A DNA stretch of 64,000 nucleotides from Cristatella mucedo (lineage: Eukaryota > Bryozoa > Phylactolaemata > Cristatellidae). The stretch is taken from NCBI GenBank assembly GCA_009760855.2, contig WPIO01000002.1, positions 12,622,001-12,686,000 of the forward strand, read 5' to 3'. Positions 21,041-32,704 of the stretch are shown here, in pieces. A program made the position numbers and the translations under genes. How positions within the stretch are numbered: position 1 is the first letter of the stretch; each line of letters opens with the position of its first letter. The notes under the pieces were generated by a model. It did no database searches and had not been told where the DNA came from. It saw only the letters and a program-made list of their open reading frames with translations.

Positions 21041-21823
21041 GTGTTCCTACACATTACAAACGATTGACCCCCCAGAAAAGCAAGTACACTCTTAGTCAGA
21101 AGTCTGTCACTTCATGTAAGCTTCGATTTTTCAATAGCACAGGGGTTTGCAGACGTTGAATGCTGACCGAGCCTGTCAACCATCTTATGGATGCCCATCA
21201 CTAACAACAAGTGCCCTGTGCTATCTGCATCAGCCAGACATGCACCTGCAATTCGCACACTGACGCTCGCAAACGGATCGGTGCAAGCAAGCAACAGCAG
21301 AGCAGCACACACTACAAATTCTCTATTACATCTGCCTAAATACTTCGCCTGGGCAACATCTTCATCTCTCCCCCCCCCCCCGACTGGCCATGAATAGCCA
21401 AACTAAATAAATGAACAAAAGTCAACCAAATGGGCTACGCCATCGAAGGTAAAATGAATATACGTCTTACAGATTCGAGCCCATTTTCAAACATTGCCAA
21501 ACCTCGCCGAACAGGACCTTTGTTCGACGTCGCACCAAACTACTGCCAAAAGGCATTTGGCTTTGAGAGTTTAAAAAAAAAGGTTCTAGTGAAGTACCCC
21601 TGCATTTTCATAGTCTCGTTGAGTGACAGATGACTGTGAATAAGGATAAGCAACAACAATAATTTACTATACATAATGCTTGTCAATGACTGCTGCTGCT
21701 TAAGCCAAGCGACATGACAAGCTTGAACAAGCAAATCATTTCACAAAGGAACCCAAGCCACACGGTGAGGGCTTGGAGGAAGGGTGCAGCCAAAGCAATT
21801 CGTCCAGGGCAGGACAAATGGCT
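21041..21823. other. Intergenic, 3' of EMC6
   Basis: No gene or repeat family was recognised apart from a short C-run at 21371-21381. Confidence 0.4.
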
Positions 21824-21829
21824 TTTAAT
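21824..21829 (-). terminator. EMC6: Polyadenylation signal ATTAAA of EMC6
   Basis: ATTAAA on the minus strand lies 16 nt past the EMC6 stop codon. It is the common variant signal; a very short 3' UTR is implied. Confidence 0.45.
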
Positions 21830-21844
21830 CATGTTAAAGACCAA

Positions 21845-21895
21845 TCAATATACGTGCACCATTCCATATAAGAACGTCCAAAAGAGCACATATGT
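21845..21895 (-). CDS. EMC6: EMC6 terminal exon
   Basis: 51 nt after the acceptor TCTCCACAG encode 16 residues, TYVLFWTFLYGMVHVY, and a TGA. This is the most conserved part of the family and forms the last transmembrane segment. It is too short to appear as an open reading frame. Confidence 0.95.
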   Translation of the reverse strand, partial: TYVLFWTFLYGMVHVY

Positions 21896-23205
21896 CTGTG
21901 GAGACAGGGTTAAGGGTTGTCAACAGCAAAACATTGCTAGCAGGCATAAACATAAACATAGCATTTTCTAGGCAAAACAAATCAAGTACATGTAGCATGT
22001 GCCGACAGATTAGGCAAATAGATAGTCACTGCCCTCTGCTCCCTGTCCAGCTGCTTGAAAAAATCACTTTCAGCCGGTCTCCGAATGCAAACGTACTGGC
22101 TAGCTAACGTGCATACAAGCCGGATGTGTCCCTAAGAGCCACTTCTGACCGCATTTTGGACGGTGCTTATAGAGTTAACCATATTAGGCTCTCAAATGAG
22201 TATCCGGTAGGTACCCAAGCACTTTCGCTGCTTCAACCTGGGGGAGGGGGAGTTTGATACTTTGGCTTATAATGCATCTGCACGCTCGTCTTTCTACTAA
22301 AATATAGCTCGAGGGATTTCGAGTGAGGGCCTCTCGACCGTAAATACACAAATAAACGCCTCACATACACGAAGGTGTACTCAAAAGATACGATTAGACT
22401 TCCAAGGAAGCCATGGGTGAGCACCTGAAGTCGGCTAAAGAAGAACTTGTCGCACTGTTCGCCAACTTTTAACATCAGTAGCAGCTGCAACAGAAACGTA
22501 CAAGCAAGTTTAGGTCTGCATTTGGAGACAGCACCTTGAAATGTTTTCCAGATGTACCACGAATGACATGTTGGTTGGTACACTAGAGCAAGATACTAGC
22601 ACTGCTTGATGTCGAGCAGCCATAGCTCACAACCAACCTCTGTTCATGCAGTGCAATGCAGTACAACGTAGATTTGGCAGTTGCGCCTCGAGCACGGCTG
22701 GACACAAAGCATGCCAGCAAGATAAAAGGCCAGCATGTGAATGATTTACAGAGCATACAGCAACCCGTGAATGATGGGGCGTCAGTTCAGAATAATGAAG
22801 AAATCACAATCGAGCTGACTAACAAGGATTCTCTATGACATGTTAACGCTTCTATATCTTTGTTTCCATCTAAGCGGCTCTAGCATGCAAAACCAAGCAA
22901 GCTATTACATTATCCACCAGTAAGCAAAAAAAGCACTGTAGTTTAGCATTTGCCACAAGCCATGATAGTTTCTGCCCTGTTAGGTGCATAAGCAGGGAAA
23001 GTCAAATCTCTCATGTACTATGCTAAATAAGTAGAAATTTAAAGCATGGTAATTACATAATGATTATTTAACACTGCAAAACAAGCAGGCAAGAAACACA
23101 AGAAAGAATTCATGAGCTCGAGCGCACAACTTTTCATGGCACGACTGTCAACGACCAGCCGCATACGAAGCTCTGCCGTATTCCATGTGCCGAGTTCAAG
23201 CACAA

Positions 23206-23269
<64 letters not shown>

Positions 23270-24610
23270 AGAGAGAGAGAGTAGCATAAAAGCTTGCTCG
23301 TGCTGCAACATAATTCTAAAAAATGTCCATGCATACATCCATGAAGCAACTTGTAGCTTGCACTATCAAGCTACGACAACAATGGTAACAATACCTAACG
23401 TATAGTGCCATATGAGAACCAAATCTCTATCACTATATAACTTGCTGAAAATGAATCAATAAGCAAGAGTGATAAGTTATATGCAAGTTATCATGCTTAG
23501 ACGAATGCGCAAAAGCAGAACAGAGGAAGACGCTCACTGTCGATGGTTAGTAGGACCCTTAGTCAGTAGCATGCCTAGAAACATGCACAGATAAGCATGC
23601 ATGCTAAGCACACAGGAACACGGAAGAACAGAACATCAGGAACATGGAAAGCTGGGCAGATCAGAGACATCTTAATCAGAGACTTGCAAAGTCAATACAG
23701 GAGGCGACAGAAGCAGGAAACAAGCTCCCGACTTTCAGTGCATACGACCTGAAGGGCCGATCACCAACAGATTTTAACTTACAGAGAGGAACAGCAAAAC
23801 GACTGGAAGCCGAGAAGCAGATGGTACAATAGCTCACTAGAGAAGCGAGAGGGTTGGACTGAAAGCTTGCTTCAAGTGATTAAAGCGAGATGTACGCCAC
23901 AGATTCAGGATCTGACGCTTGATTCGATGCTTGATAGATAAGCCAGTAAGTGAGGCTAAAGAAGAGAATGGTGCAATGCAGCAACTACAATGTAACCGAC
24001 AGACCAGATGAGCTGCTGAGTTTTGCACCAGTTGCGGACCATCAAGGGCACAAGCCGGGAGTTATGAAAACAGGGGAATGCAATAATCTAGACATAAAGC
24101 CACAAAAGTGACAGCTAGCCAGGCTGTCGAACTCTTGTCTAAGCAAGCCCTGGCTTTGGCATAGTTCCCCAGCTGAAAGTAGGCTGACTTGATGGTGGAG
24201 GCAATGTGATCATTCAATCACAAGCCGTTAAGGATCAGGACGCTCAGATTTGGGGCAGGTGCCAATGGAGTGATTGGTAAATGGACCTTGGGAGGCCTTC
24301 AGTCTTTAGGGTGACACTAGGCTAGCTCAGAACTATTAGGCTGCCATCCCACCGAACGGGCAGCAGCCGACAATTGTCTTGCATGCCTTAGGCACAAAAT
24401 CAAGCACCCACTTACCCCAATGAAGAGCGCGTTGATTAGGTAGAAGGCGAACCCATACAAGCCTGTCAGTCCGAAAATGCCGGCTGCGCAACCAAACGCA
24501 ACTGCTGAGAAAGTTTTGCAGTAGTCGAGGATGCCAAGATTTTGAGCGACGGCACCAATGTTGTTCGGTATGGGAACTGTGGAAATTCCAGAATGCGCAA
24601 ATAATTGCAT
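21845..24610 (-). CDS. EMC6: ER membrane protein complex subunit 6
   Basis: Three minus-strand exons, 24610-24416, 22484-22392 and 21895-21845, join in phase 0 to give 112 residues; animal EMC6 is about 110. Recognisable stretches are LDYCKTF, AGIFGLTGLYGF, LLLMLKVG and a C-terminus TYVLFWTFLYGMVHVY typical of the family. Spacing between motifs matches the family without gaps. EMC6 is a small ER membrane protein of the EMC insertase, which inserts tail-anchored and multipass proteins. Splice sites are canonical (GTAAGT, TTGCAG, GTATCT, CCACAG). Only the N-terminus is unsure: the Met at 24610 gives the right length, Met 24688 is in frame upstream, and an acceptor at 24577 is possible. The large intron carries a LINE fragment and a TG microsatellite. 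Confidence 0.93.
22392..22484 (-). CDS. EMC6: EMC6 middle exon
   Basis: 93 nt, 31 residues from LLLMLKVG to HGFLGSLI. The acceptor is CTGTTGCAG, and the donor CTAATC/GTATCT is weak but in the correct place: reading through it instead gives unrelated residues, while splicing gives the conserved C-terminus. Confidence 0.9.
23206..23280. repeat. Compound microsatellite (TA)n(TG)n(GA)n
   Basis: Short TA run, about 50 bp of TG, then GAGAGA. Located in the large intron of EMC6. Confidence 0.97.
23640..24300 (-). mobile_element. Degenerate LINE fragment in the EMC6 intron
   Basis: The minus strand shows NDHIASTIKSAYFQLGNYA, ARACLDKSST, LVQNSAAHLVC, ITPF/LASLTGLSIKHRIK and KSVGDRPFRSYALKVGSLF across several frames, matching the CR1/L2 signatures seen at 2690-3451. 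Multiple stops. It lies in sense orientation relative to EMC6, about 110 bp from an exon. Confidence 0.8.
24416..24610 (-). CDS. EMC6: EMC6 exon with start and first membrane segments
   Basis: Encodes 65 residues from MQLFAHSG to FYLINALFIG, including LDYCKTF and the first hydrophobic hairpin GIFGLTGLYGFAFY. The donor after ATTGGG is GTAAGT. The start is chosen by length agreement with the family. The region before LDYC is poorly conserved, so an upstream exon spliced to 24576 (acceptor TTTCCACAG) cannot be excluded. Confidence 0.85.
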
Positions 24611-24619
24611 AAGGTTTTG

Positions 24620-26320
24620 CCACGCTGGCATGTCAGCAGCAGACAAATATGTACACATCGGCAGATTTGGACATGTAGTCACAGCCATTAAAATGAAGTA
24701 ACACTCAAGGAGGCAGATAACAATAATAGGAAACTTTTTATTTGTTTATGTGCCTCTCTATACTCGCGAAAGTCACATCAGCAATCCCAACGTTTTAACA
24801 ATGTTAGCTTATATGACTAAGGCTGCTCGAAGTACAAACTATACCCATGCACCCGTATTGGCAGGGCTACCAGGCCGAGATTTTAATCTTAAAAATTCAG
24901 CATCGGCCGCTTAAGCCCGGTGGATAAACAGAATCAGCCAGATTCTGATTGCTCGTCCCGACTACCAACGGATGTCGCCTAGTTCACACCCTCTAACTGG
25001 CTGGGCTCACTTGCTGACAGGCATTAGGTATATTTAACAACTAATGTCTGGGCAATAACACAATCATAGGCAGAAAAAGCAAAAATCAAGCTATCACAAG
25101 TTTCTCAAACATATCTCAATACGCCGCCGCACTAGCACACAAGCGGCACAAGATCGCGGCTAATCGAACCAGACATACGCTTCATTCCGGATGCACCTCG
25201 ACGGCCATTATGACACTCTCACAGCCTGGAGTCTCGTACACACTTCCGGGTGATGGATCTCCGGAAATAACGCTTCGGCACCCTGCACTAAGCAAAGCCA
25301 CGCACACCAATTGGTGTTTCTCTGGAGTGCTGTATGTAGAACAACCAATAGTGCCTAGGTTTTGGTGAGAAATCGATGGAAACTTCTGGGTTTTTGCGGT
25401 GGGCCTCATTGGCCCTACAATGCAGGCGGGCGAAGATGCTTTTATATATTCTACATATTATCCGCTCCTGGGCCGCGTTCCAAGCTCTGAACATCAATAC
25501 ATATTAAATCAGAGGATGCGTCTGCACTTGTGCTAACTTATTCGCCATTATAAGTGCCTTAACGTCAGGGTTGATAATCTCCATAAGTTAAAGGTATCTA
25601 AATGAGCCCCTTACGTTCTCATTACGAAAAGATTCCGCCTCTCGAAGAGCAGTTCGTCAAATGATCCAAAACGCCAAAACATGTTTCCGAGAACAAAGCC
25701 TGGCACTAGACTGGGTAGCAGGTAAAAGTATCCAAGTTAAGCAACACAAGTAGTCCTCTCCAAATCCCAAGAAAGAGAGCGCTCATTTGAACAACCAAAT
25801 TAGCGACGACTTAATGAAACGCGAGGCTCAAAACTGTTTAAGCATTACATCCTTAACAGTAGCTAGTAAACCCGGCTAGCGTCGTGATTTTCAAGGCGGA
25901 TGCCTGGTGCTCCTAGCATATGGTCGGTGGTTCATGAGAATTCGCGCTTTCATTTCTCGGAGCTTTCGGTAGCCACTACTGCTCGCCGACCACGATGGTC
26001 GACATTCGGAACCCAATTTAAATCGTCAACACATCATGATTCGTCTCCAGCACGTATGTGAAGTTGTAAGCCGAAGATTTTTAAAGCTCCGCGTTAGGTA
26101 ACGAAAGGACTGTGTGTCTCGATAGCTCAATTGGCAGACTTAAGATCAGTATCCGCCCATTCAGCGAATTTTTTCTGTACCCAGTCCTCAGCGGACTGCC
26201 TTCAATGACTTTTGCAAATATTAATCGCGAGCTTATCCCACGCAATAAAGCATGCAGTATCGAACACATACTGCTTGCAGAAATTCCTATTGCAGATTTG
26301 TAATTAATGTCAACGGTGAA
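24620..26320. other. Intergenic, 5' of EMC6
   Basis: No coding exon is supported. Any EMC6 promoter should be here; no TATA box or CpG-rich block was evident. Minus-strand frames at 25182-25497 have no recognisable features. Confidence 0.4.
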
Positions 26321-26327
26321 CAGTGAT

Positions 26328-26329
26328 GG

Positions 26330-26361
<32 letters not shown>

Positions 26362-26579
26362 GTATAGCACCACAAGAGAAGTAAATATATATATATATAT
26401 ATATATATAATTTGTATAGCGCTACAAGAGAAGTAAATATATATATATAATCTGTATAGCGCCACAAGAGAACTTAATCTCTATTCAGGCGCTTCACATA
26501 TGCATCTGGGCTCGAGCTCACGACCTCAGCCAGACCTTGGTCGGGGCGAGAACCTTAATCGCTGGACCAAACGAGCTAA
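26328..26579 (-). mobile_element. tRNA-derived SINE with triplicated tail
   Basis: Minus-strand head has TTGGTCCAGCGATTAAGG (box A) and GAGCTCGAGCCC (box B), followed by 'gaagcgcctgaatagagattaagttctcttgtggcgctatacag' and TA repeats. Beyond the first tail, 'tagcgccacaagagaa'-type sequence recurs twice more, each followed by (TA)n, at about 26395-26435 and 26348-26385. The tail segment plus microsatellite has been tandemly amplified. Confidence 0.85.
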
Positions 26580-26580
26580 G

Positions 26581-26706
26581 TGGGGCGGCTGATTTCACGA
26601 CCTAGGTCCCGAGGCTGTGGGTTCGAATCCAGCGGTGGATGATTATTCATAGCCGCTTCGAGCGGTCATGATAGCCGTAAAGGCTCTTCTGTCGCTATAA
26701 AAAAGA
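26581..26706 (+). mobile_element. Second SINE family (B)
   Basis: Box-B-like GGTTCGAATCC at about 26620 is followed by 'agcggtggatgattattcatagccgc', 'atagccgtaaaggctcttctgtcgctat' and an A-run. The same body appears inverted at 58932-59080 and in weaker form at 60030-60180 and 48255-48375. It abuts the SINE at 26328-26579 head to head. Confidence 0.7.
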
Positions 26707-27044
26707 AGCTGCGAATCCGCTAGCATTTGCTTATTTATGTCAACAGCGTTACAAACTCGCTTTAGAAGCTCCGGACTAAAGTCATTCGCCACCAGCGCGC
26801 GACGGGTCTTTGGTCTTTGCAGGTTTGCGACTAATGCTTGATGTGCTGGCGTCTCGAAAGCCGTCGCACGCTGTAGCGCCGATATACAAAGGTACTCTAC
26901 AAAGGTGGCAGAATGTGGTAACATTAAAAGGCTCCTGTACCGTAATATTACAAGTCCATATCCTAAGCGTCAGAAGCTATATATTCGAGCACCACTGAGA
27001 AGAATGAGTGCACACAACCAGCTCTAGCGTTTATATGTAACTCC

Positions 27045-27165
27045 TTAGAATATCGCCTTAAGAGAACTTGGTCTCTACTCAGGGCTCCACATATGCCAAA
27101 AGGTTCGAGCCCACGACCTCGATCGTCAAAGGCTACCACTTTACCCCTGGGCCCAACCCAAAATC
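27045..27165 (-). mobile_element. tRNA-derived SINE, A-type tail with a different head
   Basis: Minus strand: GGGCCCAGGGGTAAAGTGG head, GGGCTCGAACC box B, then 'gtggagccctgagtagagaccaagttctcttaaggcgat', the same hairpin tail as the other A-type SINEs. The head sequence differs from the copy at 18133, suggesting head exchange. Confidence 0.7.
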
Positions 27166-27521
27166 GCGCAAAAGCCCAAAGCACACAATTAAGTATTACT
27201 TCAGATGTCCAGCAATATCTTCCGAACTATAAATTATGACAAATCCCGTTCCTACCAACCCCTATATTTGTAAGCCGGTTTTGTTAGTTAGCCCGTCACA
27301 AACACTAACGTCCCGCTCTTATTATGCCTTTTGTGAGATATTTATATTAATACCGTGATGGTACCGCAATAATTAGCCTCGCATCAAAAAGGGGGAGATA
27401 ATTCGCATGTGTAGTTGCAACATGCTCTCGTAGGTGAAATTGAACAAGCCTTGTAGCGCCTTCATTTGGTAAGCGACGGACTTGCGTAAATAGACTCTGT
27501 CCGCGATACTTCACTCTGGCT

Positions 27522-27527
<6 letters not shown>

Positions 27528-27556
<29 letters not shown>
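27528..27556. repeat. (TA)n microsatellite
   Basis: Short pure TA run. The 1.7 kb around it (27166-28860) contains no supported gene; a purine-rich GGAGAAGGAGAAGAAGAA stretch lies near 28071. Confidence 0.9.
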
Positions 27557-27557
<1 letters not shown>

Positions 27558-28859
27558 CAAATTTAATAATGTTCAGCGAGTCCGTACGTTACGTAAATAA
27601 AGCACAAATATGATTCTCTACCTGGTTCTGATAAATAAGCTTCACTAAAGTAGAGTTATGTTCATTTTATAAGAACATTCTCAGATATAAGTTGGCAATA
27701 CGTTATCATTTTTCCTCCTACACATTTTTTGCTCCATTAACTCAGAACTCTAAGCTTGGCAGTAGGTGGGGTGGGCTCACGAGCGAGGTCATCGGCCACT
27801 CAGGTCAGCCTTCTAAAGCAGGGTTGGAGCATTCCGTGATTTTTCACGGGTGCATGCTAATTTCCATATAAACGGGCGGTTTCCGCCTGCCACTGTCGAC
27901 CGGCACTTTTTCACGGCTGTGAATTGGGAATGCAGCAAGCAAAGGGGACAGGGTGTCAGCGTACCTACCGCAGCAAAGGGGAAAGCAAGCAACAAAGGCA
28001 GCCACTTGGTGCCGCGCTGCTCACTCAGCAGAAACGTCGCATACGATGAAGGATTGAACGACTGAACATGAGGAGGAGAAGGAGAAGAAGAATCCCGAGA
28101 GCTTCGTCAAAACTCAGCCTCACTATTGATAAGGTCAAAAGAGGCTGAAGTTAAAGATTCGAGCACTTCTTGATCCAGGTCAAGGCATAGAATCCTAGCC
28201 GGAGAGTAGGGTCAACGGCTAGGGTGGGCTTACCACTGTGTCAGCAGACTCTCAAGCCCGCATTGTATTTCTACTTTAAATTATCGCGATTTTTTAAAGG
28301 CATAAAATAGTTGGTTATAATTCAGGAACAAGCAATAATCCCATGGTCGCCTCCCTGCGGGCGTTCAGCGTTACGTTACTGACCAGCCGTAGAAGACGGC
28401 CCCCGGTAGGTATTGACTAATGGCGACATCGCACCTTGGGCTAAGCAGGTCCTGTTTGGAGTAGCTTATCCGAAGACAGATTGTAAGCAGCCGCAGCGAA
28501 GAACAATCAGCAGAATCACCCAAAAGTATCGTGAAGAAGTCAGGTACATGTCCATGCCACGCTTGGAGTCGCCCGAGGCCGCTTTCTACCGCGCGCAGGA
28601 ATGATAAAGGAGTGACTTCGTGGACGACGCACTGGGGCAGCGCTGAAGCACTCCCATCTTCATCTTCTAACGTTCCGAGCGTTCGGCGATATTCGATCCT
28701 GCAACCTAAGTAATACAGCGCCAGAGCAAAAGCCAACGCTTGGAACAAAGATAAGCACGTGATCGACTAATCGAATTAGGTGCAGAGAATCAGACACCTG
28801 CATTAATTGAGAGCAATGTTAAGAACAATAACGCTAATAAGTTACCTTTTTAGTGCCTC

Positions 28860-29098
28860 TAGAGAATCAGGTCGCTTTCTTGGCACTGTATATCCACTGT
28901 AAGATTGGAGCTCGGCTATACGGTTAGTGTTGGTGATAAATAAGCACAGTGTCAGCACGCTTTAGCACACAAAGAGAAATTCACAAAAAGCCAGCAAATC
29001 TCTTGAGGGATAAGTGCATTTTTAGCTTCTGCTTAAATTTTGTCAAGTCATTTGATTTCATGACCTCAGCCGAGAGTGAGTTTTAGGCTTTAGGATAT
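28860..29098 (-). mobile_element. LINE 3' fragment
   Basis: Similar to the reverse complement of the 3' end at about 3330-3630: 'tttttagcttctgcttaaattttgtcaagtca', 'tgagttttaggcttt' and 'agtgcctctagagaatcagg'. It ends at a TA microsatellite (29096-29130). Confidence 0.65.
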
Positions 29099-29099
29099 A

Positions 29100-29130
<31 letters not shown>

Positions 29131-29929
29131 TTCGTTTAATATGTATTGGATAATACGAGTGTAATAGTGACTGGAAGGGTGTTATTTCGTGTCCAGAGGG
29201 CTTTAATGGTGCCGTGAACAGGTTTTCAATGCTCTTGCTATGAAAATACACGATTTATAAGGAAAGAATCCTACTTTGAAGAAATATACTTATCGCGATA
29301 GAGTCTAGAACTGATTAACTACGATAAAAAAGGGACAACTTTAGTGGCAGCTTGAATTACACTTTATAAAACGCTGCAAATTGCGTAGACCACAGATGCA
29401 GAATTCTGTAGGAGGCTAAAGAACTCCCCTAACCTCACTTTGGACTCGGTTTAACCGGGACTTTACTAAGCCACCGAATTTATATAACCATTTTTTTAGT
29501 CACCTGCAAGGATTTTGTCTGATGAGTTCTTTCACTTTTTTTATGGCGCGGTGTTACAAATCAGCAACTCTAACAGTCTTTAAGCACCAAATCCGAAAAC
29601 CGCGGAAGGACGATCACAGAAGTACCTCTTGAATTCAACAGTCATGATACGCAAATAGTTTATCTGCAGACTGTTCTATATGCTATGCACGCCATACAAC
29701 ATATTCAGAAAAGTTTATGATTATTTATCGCATGGCCAAATATCAATCATAGGAAAAGTTTTTATGTAAATCGTCACGTAGCGACAAACGCAGCATTGTC
29801 TGTCTCGCTCAGTGCTTAACGTTCCGGTATCGTCACTGGCCTTGAATAATCGGCAGACGCCACGAATAGACGATTTTCCTCTGCAGTTTCGCAGAATGAG
29901 TACTTTAGGATAACATTGCTTATGCTCAC

Positions 29930-30007
29930 CTAATTGTCTCCTGCTCCGCCATCGAATGCATCGCTTCGGCATTTTTTAGCTTCGTGCTCACCCGTATTGG
30001 AGATTTC
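29930..30007 (-). CDS. Candidate exon of a second coiled-coil locus
   Basis: The minus-strand segment is bounded by acceptor GCAAACAG and donor ATTAG/GTGAGC. It is 78 nt, phase 2 to phase 2, and reads KSPIRVSTKLKNAEAMHSMA then EQETI: charged, heptad-like residues as in the coiled-coil gene at 52744-63635. No stop in that frame. Whether this belongs to a live gene is unknown; neighbouring related exons at 33.3-33.6 kb look decayed. Confidence 0.4.
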   Translation of the reverse strand, partial: EISNTGEHEAKKCRSDAFDGGAGDN

Positions 30008-32640
30008 CTGTTTGCTGCAGCAAAGTTCAGATTGGAGTGAAAGTATCAATGCTTGTTGAATCGCAGCCAGTGCTAGCGACCACTGGTAAAGGAGCTTCAG
30101 TGCAACCGACTTCTGCGGCCGCCCTGAATCTGCTGCCAGAAACCTACTCCGCAAATATCGACGACGTAGTAAGTAGGTATCAGCTTGCCTTCTTCCGAGG
30201 CTGTTTAATTGTATGTCGTAATTTGGACTTTTATGATGGCCTGATAGTTTTGGTTCAATTGGCAGAGTCTCATTCTGCTTCATTTTTAAATGCATGAATG
30301 GCGGAACTTCCTCATTGGGACGGGGGGGGTTATTTTCTAAGGATTGCTTAAATTCGCAACCCCTTTCACGCTTGCCAGCCAGCCTGGCACCATAAGCTTC
30401 GTGATGACGTGCTTGTCATTCCGTTTGACCGCAAGCGACCTGTTGTTATCCGGTGCCATTCTTGAGACTGTACACTTTAATGCCAGAAAGGACTCCATCT
30501 CTTTATGAAAGGCAGGGTCGATGCACAACGTTCAGGTTCGTTGCACAATGTTTGAGTCGGAACACACTGTTTCGGCATCTTGAATCGTCTAGGACTGCGG
30601 GTTGGTACTCAATGTTACGGTATCTTGAATCGTCTTTGACTGTAATGTTGGGCGAAAGACCGATGCTATTCGCAGAATCTCCGGCCATCTACTCTGGTGA
30701 GGTGGAAGCAGCGACGCATATCTTTTAAGTCCGAGCGATCTCAGGCGACCGTGCAGGAATGCTCTTTGTGACTGGGCCGTGAAGTTTAGTATGTAAGGTG
30801 CTTGCTCTTCACCGCCCGAGCATGTTCGCTCGAATCCTGCAGTGGGCAATCCTGTATTGCCAACTGCAAGCACTGAAGATAGCCATTCAAGATCTTCTGC
30901 TGATGTACAATTAAGGTTGTTAAATCAGCTAACATTTGACAAACGCCTTGACTTTACTTGAGATTTAGTTGCTGCAGCCTTGCGTATAGTCAGTTGGCAT
31001 AGCAGGGTGTAGGTACCTGAACCAAAGAGAACTTAACAACATTACCTTTTAACAGGCAGCTAAACGTTGCTGTGCTTTTCCGCGCTGCACAAACTATTCC
31101 TGTGATAAAATGGTCATTCACTCTCATCAAGTGCTCCAACGAGATTGCACATTGGCAAAAGCACCGCCCATCAGTTCTGTTTCAATAAGTCATCTTGAGA
31201 ATTCAGACCCTGATCGACAGACGAGCTATTTTCACAGCCATTCTATTCTCGTCGTCTATTAAACATTGTGTGTTCCAGCACATGACCACAGATTTTTAAA
31301 GCAACGTGACCATTGACAATAACTCGAGAGAAACCATTTCCGGATACTTGAGCTAAAAAAATGGGACTACAGCAAACCACTGGGTCAATCAGACGTGTGC
31401 TATTAACTCAGACTGGATTGCAGCAGATGATGACGGTTTTTTTACTTACTGGATAGTAAGCAAATGTCACAATTGTATGACTGGCAATTTATCTACTTGC
31501 GGCCGGCAATATAGGGAAGATCAAACACAAAACGGGCATTATTTTCTGCATGTTCCTAAGTCTCTGGAAATTCCATCGTGCAAGACTTGTGTGTAGAAAA
31601 CATTTGAGCTTACAGTGACGATCATCTTTCAGCTTGGCTGAGTGCTTTGTTCGGCAACTATATAGACTCTCGAGGCTCGAGCCTGCCAGTTATATTCACC
31701 GTCCTCGTGACATCAGTAGATTTGTAAGGAAGCTAAAAAGATCAGCAGTAATGTTTGAAACTTCTCGAGCCGCCGTGACTGACATCAAAGAGATGACCCT
31801 AATCAAAGAGATGCAGTGCCAGGTGCAAAAGCTCAGAAAAGAGGCAACGGCAGGTTGGGTCACTAGCACCACCAAGCGAAAGCTGCTGCTGCTATGAGTG
31901 TCATAACACCTGGAGGCGTAGCATTTTAAGGCCGTGTTTGAGTGACTCAAAGAAAATTCCAGAACCTCAATTCACTCATCGACATCGGACAGAAATTGTT
32001 TCTCGAGCCTTCTGAAGCGTTTGCAAGAAAGTGGAAGATTTTGAATTCTGCCAATAGACAAGTCAGCTCAGGCAACGAGATGAAATTAAAAATGCAATTT
32101 ATAATCAAAGTCGTGCTAGCATCAGTCAGATTGCTCCACATTAACTCCACTGCAAAATGAACTCGCTCTGGTCACTATTTGGGATGAAAAACTGTCGAGA
32201 AGTTCGTTGTCCATAACAATTTACTCTTTATCCTGAACAGAAAGCACCCGTACGTAGGTCGTGCAGCATATACGGAGCAATGGAAGTGGATACACATGCA
32301 CGCGAAGAGCAAATCTGAGGCAAAGAAAGATTATACCAAATAAGCCAACTGTTGCCCATCATAAGGTATTCTAAAAAGCTTTTAAGCATACTAAAACTAG
32401 CTTTAGTTAAATTCAAAGGTTGCCAGAAAGAGAAACTGGCTTTTTCCTCGAAAAGACAATACACCATGTCCCCGGATACAAAGCGTTCACTGGCTTAACT
32501 GTTCCTAATCTTTATTTAACTGAAGCATATACATTTAAACCACCTAGATCATGAGATTTGATCTCTCTGCCATATTTTTTTATAATGAACCACTAGAGCT
32601 ATCTTTTCATCCAGGTATAAGGTATCACAGTTGTCATTAC
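30008..32640. other. Region without a firm gene
   Basis: Contains a + frame at 31634-31897 with a coiled-coil-like stretch (VTDIKEMTLIKEMQCQVQKL) before a possible donor CGGCAG/GTTGGG. No matching acceptor or partner exon was found, so it is not called as a gene. Confidence 0.35.
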
Positions 32641-32704
32641 CTGCTGCCTTAGTCCACGTTTTTACTCTCACTTTTTCCAACTCGTGAAGCGGCATTTCAA
32701 TGGC
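32641..32704 (-). pseudogene. Paralogous copy of coiled-coil exon 58286-58351
   Basis: Acceptor TTTACTCAG then AIEMPLHELEKVRVKTWTKA, aligning with AAEMLFQAMEKLQTENLDLT of the exon at 58286-58351. Length is 64 nt against 66 nt, so the exit phase differs (1 instead of 0) with donor GTAATG. It may be a decayed or shifted duplicate exon. Confidence 0.5.

Noticed and set aside
27850-28065. 71-codon plus frame before a GGAGAAGGAGAAG stretch
   Set aside because: No recognised domain or splice partners; the purine-rich end suggests repeat origin but no family could be assigned.
31634-31897. Plus-strand coiled-coil-like frame with DIKEMTLIKEMQCQVQKL
   Set aside because: No convincing acceptor or neighbouring exon; may be chance or part of an unseen gene.
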